64,000 nt of DNA, from positions 1-64,000 of the forward strand of contig JADJMS010000046.1 in NCBI GenBank assembly GCA_016709495.1. The letters run 5' to 3'. The stretch's first letter is position 1. The number at the start of each line of letters is the position of its first letter. The position numbers were made by a program, and so were the translations under genes. A model generated the notes under the pieces. It was not told the DNA's origin and ran no database searches. It worked only from the letters and a program-made list of their open reading frames with translations. Below are positions 19,578 through 28,796 of the stretch, one piece after another. The stretch comes from Candidatus Dechloromonas phosphorivorans. GTDB taxonomy: Bacteria > Pseudomonadota > Gammaproteobacteria > Burkholderiales > Rhodocyclaceae.

Positions 19578-19901
19578 GTGGTTTCTCCGCTGACAGTGTA
19601 GCTAGCCAGTGTGGCTGATTTGTATGACAAAGCGTTTTGCAGGTGCAGGCTAGTCTTGTCTTTTTTGTATGTCAATTGCTTGCCTGAGGGATGGTCAAAA
19701 ACCGCAATGCCGTGTTTGTCGAGATGCAGATTGGCTATGCGCGAAGTGGGCAGAAAAATCGCAATATGCGAGCGTGATGGTAAATCGAAGCTAAATATTT
19801 ATTTATGATAATCAGTGTGTTGTGAGCTAATTCACGGCCTGTTCTTTGATTGCGCCATAGACTTCAGCTGTCAACATTGTCGTAGTGCGCAGGGAGTCAT
19901 C
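19578..19901. promoter_or_regulatory. Divergent promoter region
   Basis: These 324 bases separate the leftward depolymerase from the rightward PEP-CTERM gene. The part near 19785-19815 is AT-rich (AAATATTTATTTATGATAAT) and is the best place for a promoter. An AGGGAG ribosome site lies just before the start at 19902. No operator dyad was obvious. Confidence 0.4.
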
Positions 19902-20737
19902 ATGAAAAACGCAAAAATTATTAGTGCAGCCTTGTTTGGCGTTGCCTTGTCCAGTCAGGCCATTGCCGGCATCGTTGTCGATGGCAATCTGGCCGATTGG
20001 GGAATTGTCCGTGGCTCAACCAGTTGGGTGCCGTCGGCGGGAACGCAATACACGGTTGAAGATTCGAAGGGTAGCGGTAGCTACTACCTGACTCCTGGCT
20101 GGGGTGGCCAGGCCTATGATGCTGAAGCGCTGTATGCCAGGATCGAAGGCAGTTCCCTCTTCATTGCCCTAGCCACCGGCCACAATCCACGGACGCTGAA
20201 CAACCCGGCCGGCAATAGCTTCGGCGCCGGGGATTTTGCCATCGATTTCGGCAAGAACGGCAGCTATGAGCTGGGTATCAACGTCAAGTATGCGACTTCA
20301 TATCGCAATGGTGCCTACACTTTCGAAGCTTTTGGCGTCGAAGGCGGTGTTTACAAGAACGCAAGCTGGAACTACGGTTTGTGGGACAGCGCGGGCGCTT
20401 ACAACCTGGCCAATCCGGACAAGACGCATCCAACTTCCCTGAATGGCGGGGTGAAAATTGGTGATGCGCAGCTGGTCCCACGACCACGGCGGCGACCGGT
20501 TATGGCATCAGCCAGAGTGATCCGCATTATTTCTATGAAATGAGCCTTGATCTCGGCTTGTTGCGTCAAGCCGGCTGGGATGGTTCTGCCTTCAATATTC
20601 AATGGACCGAGAACTGTGCTAACGACAGCATCATTGTCGATCCGGGTATGTATGTTCCAGAGCCAGGTTCGCTGACGCTGCTGGGGATTGGCCTGTTCGG
20701 CATGCTCGGCCTGCGGCGTCGCGCACGCACGAATTAA
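19902..20737 (+). CDS. PEP-CTERM exosortase-sorted surface protein, one-base frameshift
   Basis: The protein has a signal peptide (MKNAKIISAALFGVALSSQAIA), a beta-rich exported domain (VVDGNLADWGI, ALYARIEGSSLFIALATGHNP) and a C-terminal VPEPGSLTLLGIGLFGMLGLRRR sorting signal. This is processed by exosortase in exopolysaccharide-forming Gram-negatives. The frame changes near 20480 (VPTTTAATGYGIS restored); 836 nt fits one missing base and about 278 aa. A strong terminator follows. No exosortase gene is in the window, so it must be encoded elsewhere. Confidence 0.85.
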
Positions 20738-20746
20738 GCTGATAAA

Positions 20747-20766
20747 GCGGGGTATCATTGCCCCGC
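20747..20766 (+). terminator. Small hairpin after PEP-CTERM gene
   Basis: A 6-bp stem GCGGGG/CCCCGC with an 8-nt loop, 10 bp after the stop codon. It is probably an auxiliary to the larger hairpin just downstream. Confidence 0.45.
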
Positions 20767-20777
20767 CAGAAATTCAC

Positions 20778-20820
20778 GGCGAGGCCCCGGGTGTAAAACG
20801 CTCGGGGCCTCGCCAATTTT
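20778..20820 (+). terminator. Rho-independent terminator
   Basis: A perfect 12-bp stem GGCGAGGCCCCG/CGGGGCCTCGCC (20778-20789 with 20803-20814) with a 13-nt loop, followed by AATTTT. It ends the PEP-CTERM transcript right before the next gene. Confidence 0.85.
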
Positions 20821-20829
20821 GCGACTGCC

Positions 20830-21698
20830 ATGCCCGACTATTTTCAGATACCTAGCCCGTTCGAGGTTGAAACCGGCACCATCCTTTTGCTTGAGCCAAA
20901 ATGGGCCCGGGAAAACGAGTTGCGCCAGCAGTTGCTCGATGAAACCTATCCCAAGCCTTTTGTTGTTGATAACGGCGAGCGGCGTTATCTGTACTTCAAC
21001 GTACGGCTGATGCAGAGCGAGATGCTGACACGCACGCCGAACTCGCTTGAGTTACGGTATACGCAGAAAATGATGGCTTTTCTGCTCTTTCATCCACGAC
21101 CCAAGCGCGTTGTGTTGATTGGCTTGGTGGCGGTTCGCTGATCAAGTTCTGCCATCAGCGTTTGCCGGGGGCGCAGTTGACGGCAGTCGAGCTTGATCCT
21201 GATGTAATCGCCTGGCGTGATGCCTTCATGCTGCCGCCGGATGGTCCGCGCCTTGAGGTTTTGCAGGCGGATGGGGCGGAATATCTGCAAAATGTTGAAA
21301 AGGGCATTGATGCACTGCTGGTCGATGCTTTCGACAAGACCGGTTTTGCGCCCAGTCTGGCCAATCGGGAATTCTTCGAGGCCGCTTTCGCCAAGCTCTC
21401 TGGCAATGGCGTGCTGGTGATCAATCTGGCTGGCGAAAAAGAAAGCTACGCCGGGCTGATTGGCGAGGCGATGCACGTTTTTGACGATCAGGTGATCGTA
21501 ATTTCGGTGCCGGATGACGGTAACCACGTTTTGTATGCCTTCAAGGAGCATTACTTTGACCCGCGCTGGCGCTGGTTACATAGTTTTGCCAAGGAGTTGC
21601 GCGCCAATTACGGGCTGGATTTTCCGGCCTTTGTGCAGAAGATGGAGCGTTCATCAAAGCTCGGCTTGGCGCGACGCGAGGCGTTTCGTCGGCGTTAG
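20830..21698 (+). CDS. Spermidine-synthase-like aminopropyltransferase, one-base frameshift
   Basis: This is a Rossmann methyltransferase-fold protein of about 289 aa in the spermidine synthase family. It has the YTQKMMAFLLF segment, glycine motif LIGLGGGSL (restored), AVELDPDVIAWRD (ribose-binding acid) and LEVLQADGAEYL, then LLVDAFDKTGFAPSLANREFF (catalytic acid region). The break near 21120 (GLVAVR instead of GLGGGSL) fits one missing G in 869 nt. The gene stands alone between a terminator and a gene-poor region. Members without a polyamine operon may act on other substrates, so the exact reaction is unsure. Confidence 0.8.
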
Positions 21699-22588
21699 TT
21701 TGCTGGCGGCGTTGATTCCTTTCCGAATGTCTGATCAGTTTCGGCAAGCAGCCATGGCTGCCTTCAGAGCTCTGCTCTCAAGCAATGGTCGCGCACTGGT
21801 TGCAATGTAGTCGGCAAAGCCTGCTACGGCACACAGCCGCACTGGCAGTCGATGAGCGGTTTCGGTCCACCGCCATCTCAAAGTACAGCCGAAAACAACT
21901 CTAATTGCGGTGGCCCAAGATATAAATCACGCGCCGACTGCCCAGCCTGTATGTGCGCCTTGCGAAACGCTTCCGATTTCGTCCAACCCTCGAACGCTGC
22001 TTCCGAAGCCCAGGTGGTATGCGAGCACATGGTTGTCACTACGCCCGCGCAATTGACGACAAAGCCAGGCACTTCACTTAAATAGCTGCTGCGATTGCGC
22101 CAGTGTTCGCAAATACTCCCGCCCAAGGCTGCCGTCTGGCTACCTCCGAAGGAACAACAAGCCGGGTTGTGACGCTGTTGCTTATTTCGTGCCACAAACA
22201 CGCCCGGCCCCCAATCTCGACAAAGCACACACGGCGACTGCCCTTCCCGCTGCAAGGCGTGCGCCTTCAGTAATCGCCCTGCCACTTTCGCCGCCCGCCG
22301 CCCCAGGCCGCCCGGTGCCTACCCTCCTTCGGCGGCGGCCGCCCGTCACCGGCCTCCGACACTGGCTGACCTGAGAACTCCGCGCCCCGGCCCCAAGGGC
22401 CTGGCCATTTTTCTGTGCGGCGCCACCAGGCAGCCGCCATCCAGCGCGTCCTCGCCATGGACCCGGAAGATGGCGTTGGTGCTTCGGTCATCGCTTCCCT
22501 GATTGAGGAAACCCTGTTGGCCGCGTGATTGCCATAGTGACGATGGCAGACATCATTTTTCAGTGAACAACCTTGCCGCACAAGAATA
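21699..22588. other. Gene-poor, high-GC region
   Basis: No gene can be supported in these 890 bases. Open frames on both strands are rich in Pro, Arg and Cys and look non-coding. One plus-strand stretch, about 22405-22528, reads as a plausible protein end (RRHQAAAIQRVLAMDPEDG, then ASVIASLIEETLLAA and a stop). An in-frame stop lies close upstream, so it would be the tail of a deleted gene. No transposase or terminal repeat was recognised. Confidence 0.4.
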
Positions 22589-23429
22589 AATGCCAGATCG
22601 ACTGCTAAACAATTCCAAACTTGCCTTGCTCAAACTGCTGCCGGTGCCGCGGAACCGGGCGGCTGGCTGATCCTGAAACCTTGTCTGTCATGCAGCAGTG
22701 TGTTGCCGAGGGGAAACTGGCAGCATTTGATCCGCTGGCCGCATGGGAAATTATCACCAAGGGTTTGATGGCAGAGCAGCCCTCGAGAATGTTAGTCGCC
22801 CTGCGTGATTGCGGTGCGCTGGCGGTTTTCCTGCCGGAAGTCGATGCCCTGTTTGGCACATTCCAGGCGGCCAATGAGGATAATCTGGTCGACATCGGTG
22901 AGCATCAATGGCGGGTGCTGGACCAAACGGCGCGCTGTCAGGCTGCCTTGCCCGTCCGCTTTGCCGCCCTGCTTTTCAATCTCGGCAAGGCGGATTCGCC
23001 ACCGCAGCATCTGCCCACCCATTACCCCGTTGACCGCCTGCCCCGCTTGACGCACTGCCAGCCGCGATTGCTGAATACGCGTTTTGCGCGACTGGTGGCT
23101 GCCGAACTGGGCACGGCGCAGCGGCGCTTCCATTACCGCCTTGCTTGAAAGGGGTGGATGCTTTTACCCAAAACCAGCGCTATCTGGACCTGATGCAGGT
23201 TTGCGCCAGTGATTTTGCTGCTTACAGCGGCAATGAAGACAAAGCATATCCGAAGGCCGTTCTGCTTGAGCGGGCCAAGCAGGTATGTCTGCAGCTAGAT
23301 GCGGACATGCTGGCCGACGAAACATCGGACGATCCGGATCTACTGGCCGAACAGCGGCACGAATTGCGCAGCATGGCCGTTGCCCGTGCCTTGCGCTCGG
23401 AGCGCTGGGCGGAAGAAGGTGTTGGATAA
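22589..23429 (+). pseudogene. cca: C-terminal remnant of CCA-adding enzyme / tRNA nucleotidyltransferase
   Basis: The frames together read LADPETLSVMQQ, WEIITKGLMAEQPSRMLVALRDCGAL, FLPEVDALFGTFQ, LPVRFAALLFNLGKA and the C-terminal helical tail. This matches the neck/body and HD-type part of bacterial Cca. The N-terminal nucleotidyltransferase head (GGxxRD and DxD motifs) is absent, and HDLGK of the HD domain reads FNLGK. Frames change near 22645 and 23145; 841 nt fits two missing bases. Even if those are sequence errors, the missing head means it cannot add CCA. A full copy is expected elsewhere. Confidence 0.65.
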
Positions 23430-23488
23430 GCCTGGTGGCTGTTGTTCAAAATTGATCGTGTCCCAGATTAAGTGCCGATTTCTACATT

Positions 23489-24620
23489 TCAGGTTTGGTA
23501 CTGGCGCATGAAGCGACGGTCGATCCAGTCTTTGAGTGACCATGCCCAGCCGCCACCAGCGGAAAATGGCCCCCAGGAAAGAATGGCTTCCTTGGGGCCA
23601 GTGAGCAGCAGGTAGAGACTACGTGTTTGCGGTTGGTGAGGAACTGGCGGCTTTCCATTGAGGGCATTTTGCAGATTCATGGTCAGTACCGGTCCGGCAC
23701 GCACGGCATAGACGCCGGACTTGGCATGCGGAAAGTCGATGCGTGACGAGACATCGCCAGCAGCGAACACATTGCTGTGCGAGGTGCTTTGCTGCCCATC
23801 ACCAACGGCAATGAAACCGCGTTCGCACAGGGCGAGGCCTGAAGCTGCGAGCCAGGTGGGAGGCGCGACGCCGGTGGCGGCAATGATGCAGTCGCAGGCA
23901 ATCAGCTCGCCGCTGTCGAGAATCAGGCCTTCATCGTGACCGCTGGCGTGTCCAGAGTATTGCTTGATGCCGCGCGACTTGAGCAATTTATGCACCCGCT
24001 TGACGACACCCGGTGCATGGCCGGTCAGCAGCGCACCGCTACTGACCAGTGCGACAGCAACTTTGTCGGCCGGCAGACGTAGTCGTAGTGCGTAGTCGAC
24101 CGCCAGGGCCAGTTCGACGCCAGCCGGCGCCGCCGCCGATGATGGCGAGGCGTGCCGCACCGGAGGCGATCAGTGCTGCTTCAATGGTTTTCCAGCTGCT
24201 GGCGAATTGTTCCAGTGGGCGAATCGGCAGGAGGGGCGCGCCGCTGTTGCTCAGCGCGCGGCTCTCGACACGGGCGCCGGTGTCGATAGAGATGACGTCA
24301 TAGGAAATTTTCCCGGCATTTTGAGTGTTGACCGCGCCCCGCAGGAAGTCCCCTTGGGGGACAGCATTTGCTGCATTCATGCCGCAAATGCTGTCCTGAA
24401 TCCAGTGAATACCGGCTTTTTCAACCAGCGCGGCAAGCGGTGCTGCGCATTGCTCCAGTGTGTAATGGCCGGCGATCCAGCCGGGGATCATGCCGGAGTA
24501 GATTTGTCGCGGGTAAGGGCAGATCAGCGTGACTTCGACGCCGGGCCAAGGGTCGGAAGCCAGATTGCGGATGACATCGAGGTGGGCGTGGCCGGCACCG
24601 GCGAGCAGGAGGCGTTTCAT
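23489..24620 (-). CDS. NDH-2-like FAD-dependent pyridine nucleotide oxidoreductase, one-base frameshift
   Basis: This is a flavoprotein of about 376 aa. It has an FAD-binding N-terminus (LLLAGAGHAHLDVIRNLA), an NAD-binding glycine motif IIGGGAGGVELAL (restored near 24125, where an extra base splits the gene) and the second FAD motif NVFAAGDVSS. It is related to the oxidoreductase domain found fused to selenide-water dikinase in rSAM/selenodomain clusters. It is the last gene of the six-gene leftward operon, its ATG overlapping the preceding stop (ATGA). It probably supplies redox chemistry to that pathway; the substrate is unknown. Confidence 0.8.
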
Positions 24621-25258
24621 TGGCCGCTGGATTCGGTACTGATCAGTTCCGGGTGACTAAGCGCGAGACGGGTGAGGTCGGCAGGTTCGTCGACGTCCCA
24701 AAGTGTGGGTAATTCTCGCCACGAGTAACCGATGTCACGCAGGCGTTGGCGGGTGCTGGCCAGGACTAGTGCCGTGCCCCAGTTGATGTCGGTAAATATC
24801 GCTGGCTCCGGTTGGCGCAAGCCGATCAATACGTAGCCGCCATCTTCCGCGGGGATCAGGACCGCGTCGTTTTCGCTGAGAGCGTTGGCGGCTTGTTGCA
24901 GGTGGGCGGGGGTGAGAGCCGGGCAATCGGTGCCGATGATTAGCGTCGGGCCGCTGATTGTTGCCAGCATGCGCTGGCCGAGATCGCCTTCTGCTTGCTG
25001 GCGCAGGGTGAGCGGGCCGAGAGCGGCACAGGCAGCGAATTCAGGGTGGCTGGTATCGGGCGTGCACCACAGGGTGACCAGGCCGAGATTGGCTTGCAGG
25101 GCAGTACGCACCGTGGCGTGTAGAAAACGGCGGTGGAGATCGGCGGCGCCCTCGGCGCCAAGCGCTGGAATCAGGCGCGTCTTGGTCTGGCCGGGAACGG
25201 GGGCGCGCGACAGGATGGCGATGCTGACATGCAAGTGCTTACTGCGCGTTTGGGGCAT
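24617..25258 (-). CDS. TIGR04282/DUF2064-family nucleotidyl/glycosyltransferase
   Basis: This is a 213-aa protein (start MPQTRSKHLHV, ATG at 25258) with the family hallmarks AILSRAPVPGQTKTRL, LIIGTDCPALTP, AEDGGYVLIGL and the terminal WDVDEPADL. The family has a GT-A-like fold and is repeatedly encoded with ArsS-type radical SAM proteins. Its start lies inside the end of the preceding glycosyltransferase gene (20-bp overlap), and its stop overlaps the next start (ATGA). Confidence 0.88.
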   Translation of the reverse strand: MPQTRSKHLHVSIAILSRAPVPGQTKTRLIPALGAEGAADLHRRFLHATVRTALQANLGLVTLWCTPDTSHPEFAACAALGPLTLRQQAEGDLGQRMLATISGPTLIIGTDCPALTPAHLQQAANALSENDAVLIPAEDGGYVLIGLRQPEPAIFTDINWGTALVLASTRQRLRDIGYSWRELPTLWDVDEPADLTRLALSHPELISTESSGQ

Positions 25259-25919
25259 AGCCGTATTCAATTGCAAGTTGTTTCGGGTCGGCACCGAAGA
25301 AAAAACGCAGGCGCAGCGACCACATGGTGAGGATGGTCCGCAGGATGCCATGCTTCTCCCAGCGCCGGCCGGCGGTGACGACTTTTTGGCGCAGGCAGGC
25401 CGGGTGAGCGAGTTTTTTCAGGCGCTGTGAGAGGACGATATCTTCCATTAGTGGCAGATCGGGAAAGCCGCCAATCTGCTCGAAGGCGCTGCGTTTGACG
25501 AAGATGGCCTGATCGCCGGTGGCGATGCCGGTCAGCCGTGAGCGCAGGTTCATCAGGGCGGCGATGAGCGGAAACCACGCCGAGTTGCCGGAAATTTCGA
25601 CATCGAAACGACCCCATAGCGCGCCGCTGGCAATGCTTTGCTTGATGATTTGATCGGCGGCTGGTGGCAGGCGGGTGTCGGCGTGCAGGAACAACAAAAT
25701 GTCGCCCTGGGCTGCAGCTGCACCGGCATTCATCTGCCGCGCCCGGCCGCGGGCTGCGCTGAGCAGCAAATCAGCATGTGGTGCTGCGCAGGCAACGGTT
25801 TTGTCGCTGCTGCCGCCGTCGACCGCAACAATCTCGGCATCAAGATCACGCAGCGCGCGCAGGGCGTCAGCGATGCCGGCGGCTTCGTTGAGCATCGGCA
25901 CGACGATGGACAAACTCAT
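25239..25919 (-). CDS. TIGR04283-family glycosyltransferase 2
   Basis: This is a 226-aa GT2 protein with SIVVPMLNEAAGI, VDGGSSDKT (nucleotide-binding acid), RGRARQMNAGA, LFLHADTRLP (DxD-like) and the GDQAIFVKRSAFEQIGGF and PLMEDIVLSQRL motifs. The family is annotated with arsenosugar-type or rSAM/selenodomain biosynthesis. ATGA coupling with the DUF3047 gene upstream supports a common pathway. One copy of the dispersed 12-mer lies within the codons for VAVDGG. Confidence 0.9.
   Translation of the reverse strand: MSLSIVVPMLNEAAGIADALRALRDLDAEIVAVDGGSSDKTVACAAPHADLLLSAARGRARQMNAGAAAAQGDILLFLHADTRLPPAADQIIKQSIASGALWGRFDVEISGNSAWFPLIAALMNLRSRLTGIATGDQAIFVKRSAFEQIGGFPDLPLMEDIVLSQRLKKLAHPACLRQKVVTAGRRWEKHGILRTILTMWSLRLRFFFGADPKQLAIEYGYAPNAQ
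25818..25829 (-). repeat. Dispersed 12-mer motif, copy 2
   Basis: Reverse-strand GTTGCGGTCGAC, inside the GT2 gene at VAVDGG. Confidence 0.8.
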
Positions 25920-26650
25920 GGTGCGGCGCAGGCTTCTTTTTCCCCAACAAAGTGGAAATCGGCAAAGCCGGCGTGTGCCGATTCGCCGGTGTTGTCGGTG
26001 TCGCTGGCCAGTGCCAGACCGCTCAATCGACCGGGAATGCCGGCGAAGGCGCGCTTGAAATCGTCAGCCACGTTGCGCCGTTCGCTGACCCAGCGCCTGG
26101 CTTTGGCGTCACCGGTTTCGATCACCAGCATTTGCGTGCGGTCGGTGTAGGCGTTGGGCTTCAGTGTGCCGATGGGGTGCTTGTTGTCCCAGATGTAATT
26201 GATCGCCGCATCCGGCACTTGCGGCCCCCAGATTGAACGGGCCAGCGACAGCTTGGTGCGTGTCGCAAAGCCCAGCGCTTCCGGCGGCACGGTGAAGGTC
26301 AGGTAAACCCGGGCCGCATAGTCGTCGCCAGCCTTGGTGTTGAGGTCGGCACTCGCTAGCGGGGCGTCGATGCGCCAGCGCCAGCAGAGGACGGGGGTTT
26401 TCTCCAGATCAACCTCCAGCGTGCGGCCAAACAGCGCCATACTTTTGACCGCTGTCGCTTCGATGGCCGCGACGCCATCCCAGTTGCGTTGCTTGTACTC
26501 GGTGGCCGGGAATTTGTCGCTCAGGCGTTCCACTTTCCAGCCTGTTGGCAAAGCGCCGGCTTTGCCATCGAATTTGCCGACCCAAACCGGCTCGGCATGA
26601 ACTGTTACGGTCGACGCCAAAAACACGGCAAAAAATAGTGCGTGTTTCAT
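25916..26650 (-). CDS. Exported DUF3047-family protein
   Basis: This protein of about 244 aa has a signal peptide (MKHALFFAVFLASTVTVHA). Its conserved beta-rich body includes WKVERLSDKFPATEY, PVLCWRWRIDAPL, DDYAARVYLTF and YTDRTQMLVIETG, typical of DUF3047 proteins. Function is unknown; it is periplasmic by prediction. The ATG at 26650 follows GAGG and overlaps the previous gene's stop region; the stop overlaps the GT2 start. A copy of the 12-mer encodes part of the signal peptide (STVTV). Confidence 0.85.
   Translation of the reverse strand: MKHALFFAVFLASTVTVHAEPVWVGKFDGKAGALPTGWKVERLSDKFPATEYKQRNWDGVAAIEATAVKSMALFGRTLEVDLEKTPVLCWRWRIDAPLASADLNTKAGDDYAARVYLTFTVPPEALGFATRTKLSLARSIWGPQVPDAAINYIWDNKHPIGTLKPNAYTDRTQMLVIETGDAKARRWVSERRNVADDFKRAFAGIPGRLSGLALASDTDNTGESAHAGFADFHFVGEKEACAAP
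26604..26615 (+). repeat. Dispersed 12-mer motif, copy 3
   Basis: GTTACGGTCGAC followed by GCCAAAAA, in the signal-peptide codons of the DUF3047 gene (read on the opposite strand as STVTV). Confidence 0.85.
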
Positions 26651-26652
26651 GA

Positions 26653-28796
26653 TCAACCTCGCCGCCAGTTGTGGAAACGTTCAACCCAAACCAGTAAGCC
26701 TTTAGGCGCATTCGCTTTTTTCCACACACCAGCGACATATTTGTTGGCTTCGGCCATGGTCGGGTAAATATGAATGGTGCCCAGAATCTTGTTGAGGCCG
26801 ATGCCTTGTTTCATCGCCAGCACGTATTCGGCGATCAGGTCGCCGGCGTGTTCGCCGGCAATCGTCACGCCGAGGATGCGGTCGCTGCCGGGGGCGGTCA
26901 GGACTTTGACGAAGCCATGCGCCTCACCATCGGCAATGGCGCGGTCGAGATCATCGATGCCATAGACGCTGGCTTCGTAGGCGATGCCTTTCTCCTTGGC
27001 TTCCAGCTCGTTGAGGCCAACGCGCGCCACTTCCGGCTCGGTGAAGGTTGCCCACGGGATCACCGTGTAATCCGCTTTGAATTTCTTGAACGGGTCGAAC
27101 AGCGCATTGACCGCTGCGTACCAGGCCTGATGGGCGGCGGTGTGGGTGAATTGGTAAGGCCCGGCAACATCGCCAGCGGCGTAGATGTTGGGGTAACGGG
27201 TTTGCAGGAACTCGTTGGTATCGACGGTTTTGCCGACCGGAATGCCCAATTCCTCCAGCCCGTAGCCTTTGAGATTTGCTGCGCGGCCAACGGCGACCAG
27301 CACTTCATCGAAGGGAATGCGTATTTCCTGCCCGGCGTGTTCAGCGATCAGGATTTTCTCGCCGTTCTCAATAATAAATCGCTTGGCGGCATGGTTGACC
27401 GCAACGATTACACCGTCAGCGATGAAGCGCTGCCTGACCAGTTCGGAAACTTCGGGGTCTTCACGCCCCAGGATGCGCGGTGCCATTTCAACTTGTGTCA
27501 CCTTGCTGCCAAGGCGGGCAAAGGTTTGTGAAAGCTCGCTACCAATCGGCCCGCCGCCGAGCACGACCAGACGCTTGGGCAATTGGCGCAGATTCCAGAT
27601 GGTGTCGGAAGTCAGGCAGCCGACCTCGCTCAAGCCGGGGATCGGCGGCACAAAAGGCCGGGCGCCAGTCGCAATGACAATGCTGCGCGTGCTCAGGCGC
27701 TGGGTCTGGCCATTGCTGTCAGTGATTTCGATTTCCCACGGTGAAACGATTTTCGCAGTACCTTCACGTACTTCAACGCCCAAATCGGTGTAGCGCTCGA
27801 CGGAATCATGCGGCGCAATGTCCTGAATCACCCGCTGCACGCGCTCCATCGCTTCGGCAAAATCGAATTCAGCCTGGGCGCTGCGGATGCCGTAGTGCCG
27901 GCTGTTGGCCATCTGCGAGAGCAGCTTGGCCGAACGGATCAGCGCCTTGGACGGCACGCAGCCGGTGTTCAGGCAGTCGCCGCCCATCTTGTGCTTTTCC
28001 ACCAGCGTGACTTTGGCCTTGACCGCCGCGGCGATGTAGGAAGTCACCAAACCTGCTGCGCCGGCACCGATCACCACCAGATTTCGGTCAAATTTGGCCG
28101 GCTTGTTCCAGCCCGCGTAAACCTTGCGTGCTTTCACTAAATCGACGACTTTCTTGGCGATCAGCGGGAAGATGCCGAGCAGGACAAAGGAGGCAAGCAG
28201 GCCGGGCGAGACGATGCCCGAAAGCGATTCGATCTGCGCCAATTGTGTGCCGGCATTTACATACACGATAGTGCCGGCGAGCATACCAAGCTGGCTAACC
28301 CAGAAGTAGGTGCTCACCTTCATGCGTGTCAGGCCCATCAGCAAGTTGATGATGAAGAAGGGAAAAGCGGGCACCAGACGCAGGGTGAACAGATAAAGCG
28401 CGCCTTCCTTTTCGACGCCGTCATTGATCGCCTTCAGGCGTTCGCCGAACCGCGTCTGCACGCTGTCACGCAGTAAAAAACGGGCGATCAGGAAGGCCAG
28501 TGTCGCGCCGATGGTCGAGGCAAAACTGATCAGCAACGTGCCCCAGAGGAGGCCAAAAACTGCCCCGCCGACCAGCGTCAGCAGCGCCGCGCCGGGGAAG
28601 GAGAGGGCGGTAACTGCGACATAGACAACAAAGAAAATGGCGGCGGCCATTAGCGGTTGTTGCGCCCGGTAACTCTCAATGGCTGCTTGTTGCGACTTGA
28701 AAAAATCGAGGCTGAAATATTGTCCGAGGTCGAAGAAAAATAAATGGCGACCAATGCAATGAGCAGCCCGAGCAGGGCGATTTTTTTGCGGTTCAT
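26653..28796 (-). CDS. VTT-domain membrane protein fused to dihydrolipoamide-dehydrogenase-like flavoprotein, one-base deletion
   Basis: This is a fusion of about 714 aa. N-terminal helices carry a SNARE-associated/VTT (TVP38/DedA) domain (FPGAALLTLVGGAVFG, RLVPAFPFFIINLLMG). A class I pyridine-nucleotide-disulfide oxidoreductase follows, with FAD site VVIGAGAAGLVTSYIAA, redox pair GGDCLNTGCVPSKAL and NAD site VVLGGGPIGSELSQ. A second FAD motif IYAAGDVAG and the dimerisation domain complete it. The ATG at 28796 forms ATGA with the arsS stop. The frame breaks in a T-run near 28735 (VAIYFFFDLGQYF restored); 2144 nt fits one lost base. It probably transfers electrons at the membrane. Confidence 0.88.
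27394..27405 (-). repeat. Dispersed 12-mer motif, copy 4
   Basis: Reverse-strand GTTGCGGTCAAC, in the VTT-flavoprotein fusion at VIVAVNHA. Confidence 0.8.

Noticed and set aside
21852..22374. Short frames on both strands in the gene-poor region
   Set aside because: Composition is Pro/Arg/Cys-rich, there are no ribosome sites, and frames conflict; I cannot support a gene.
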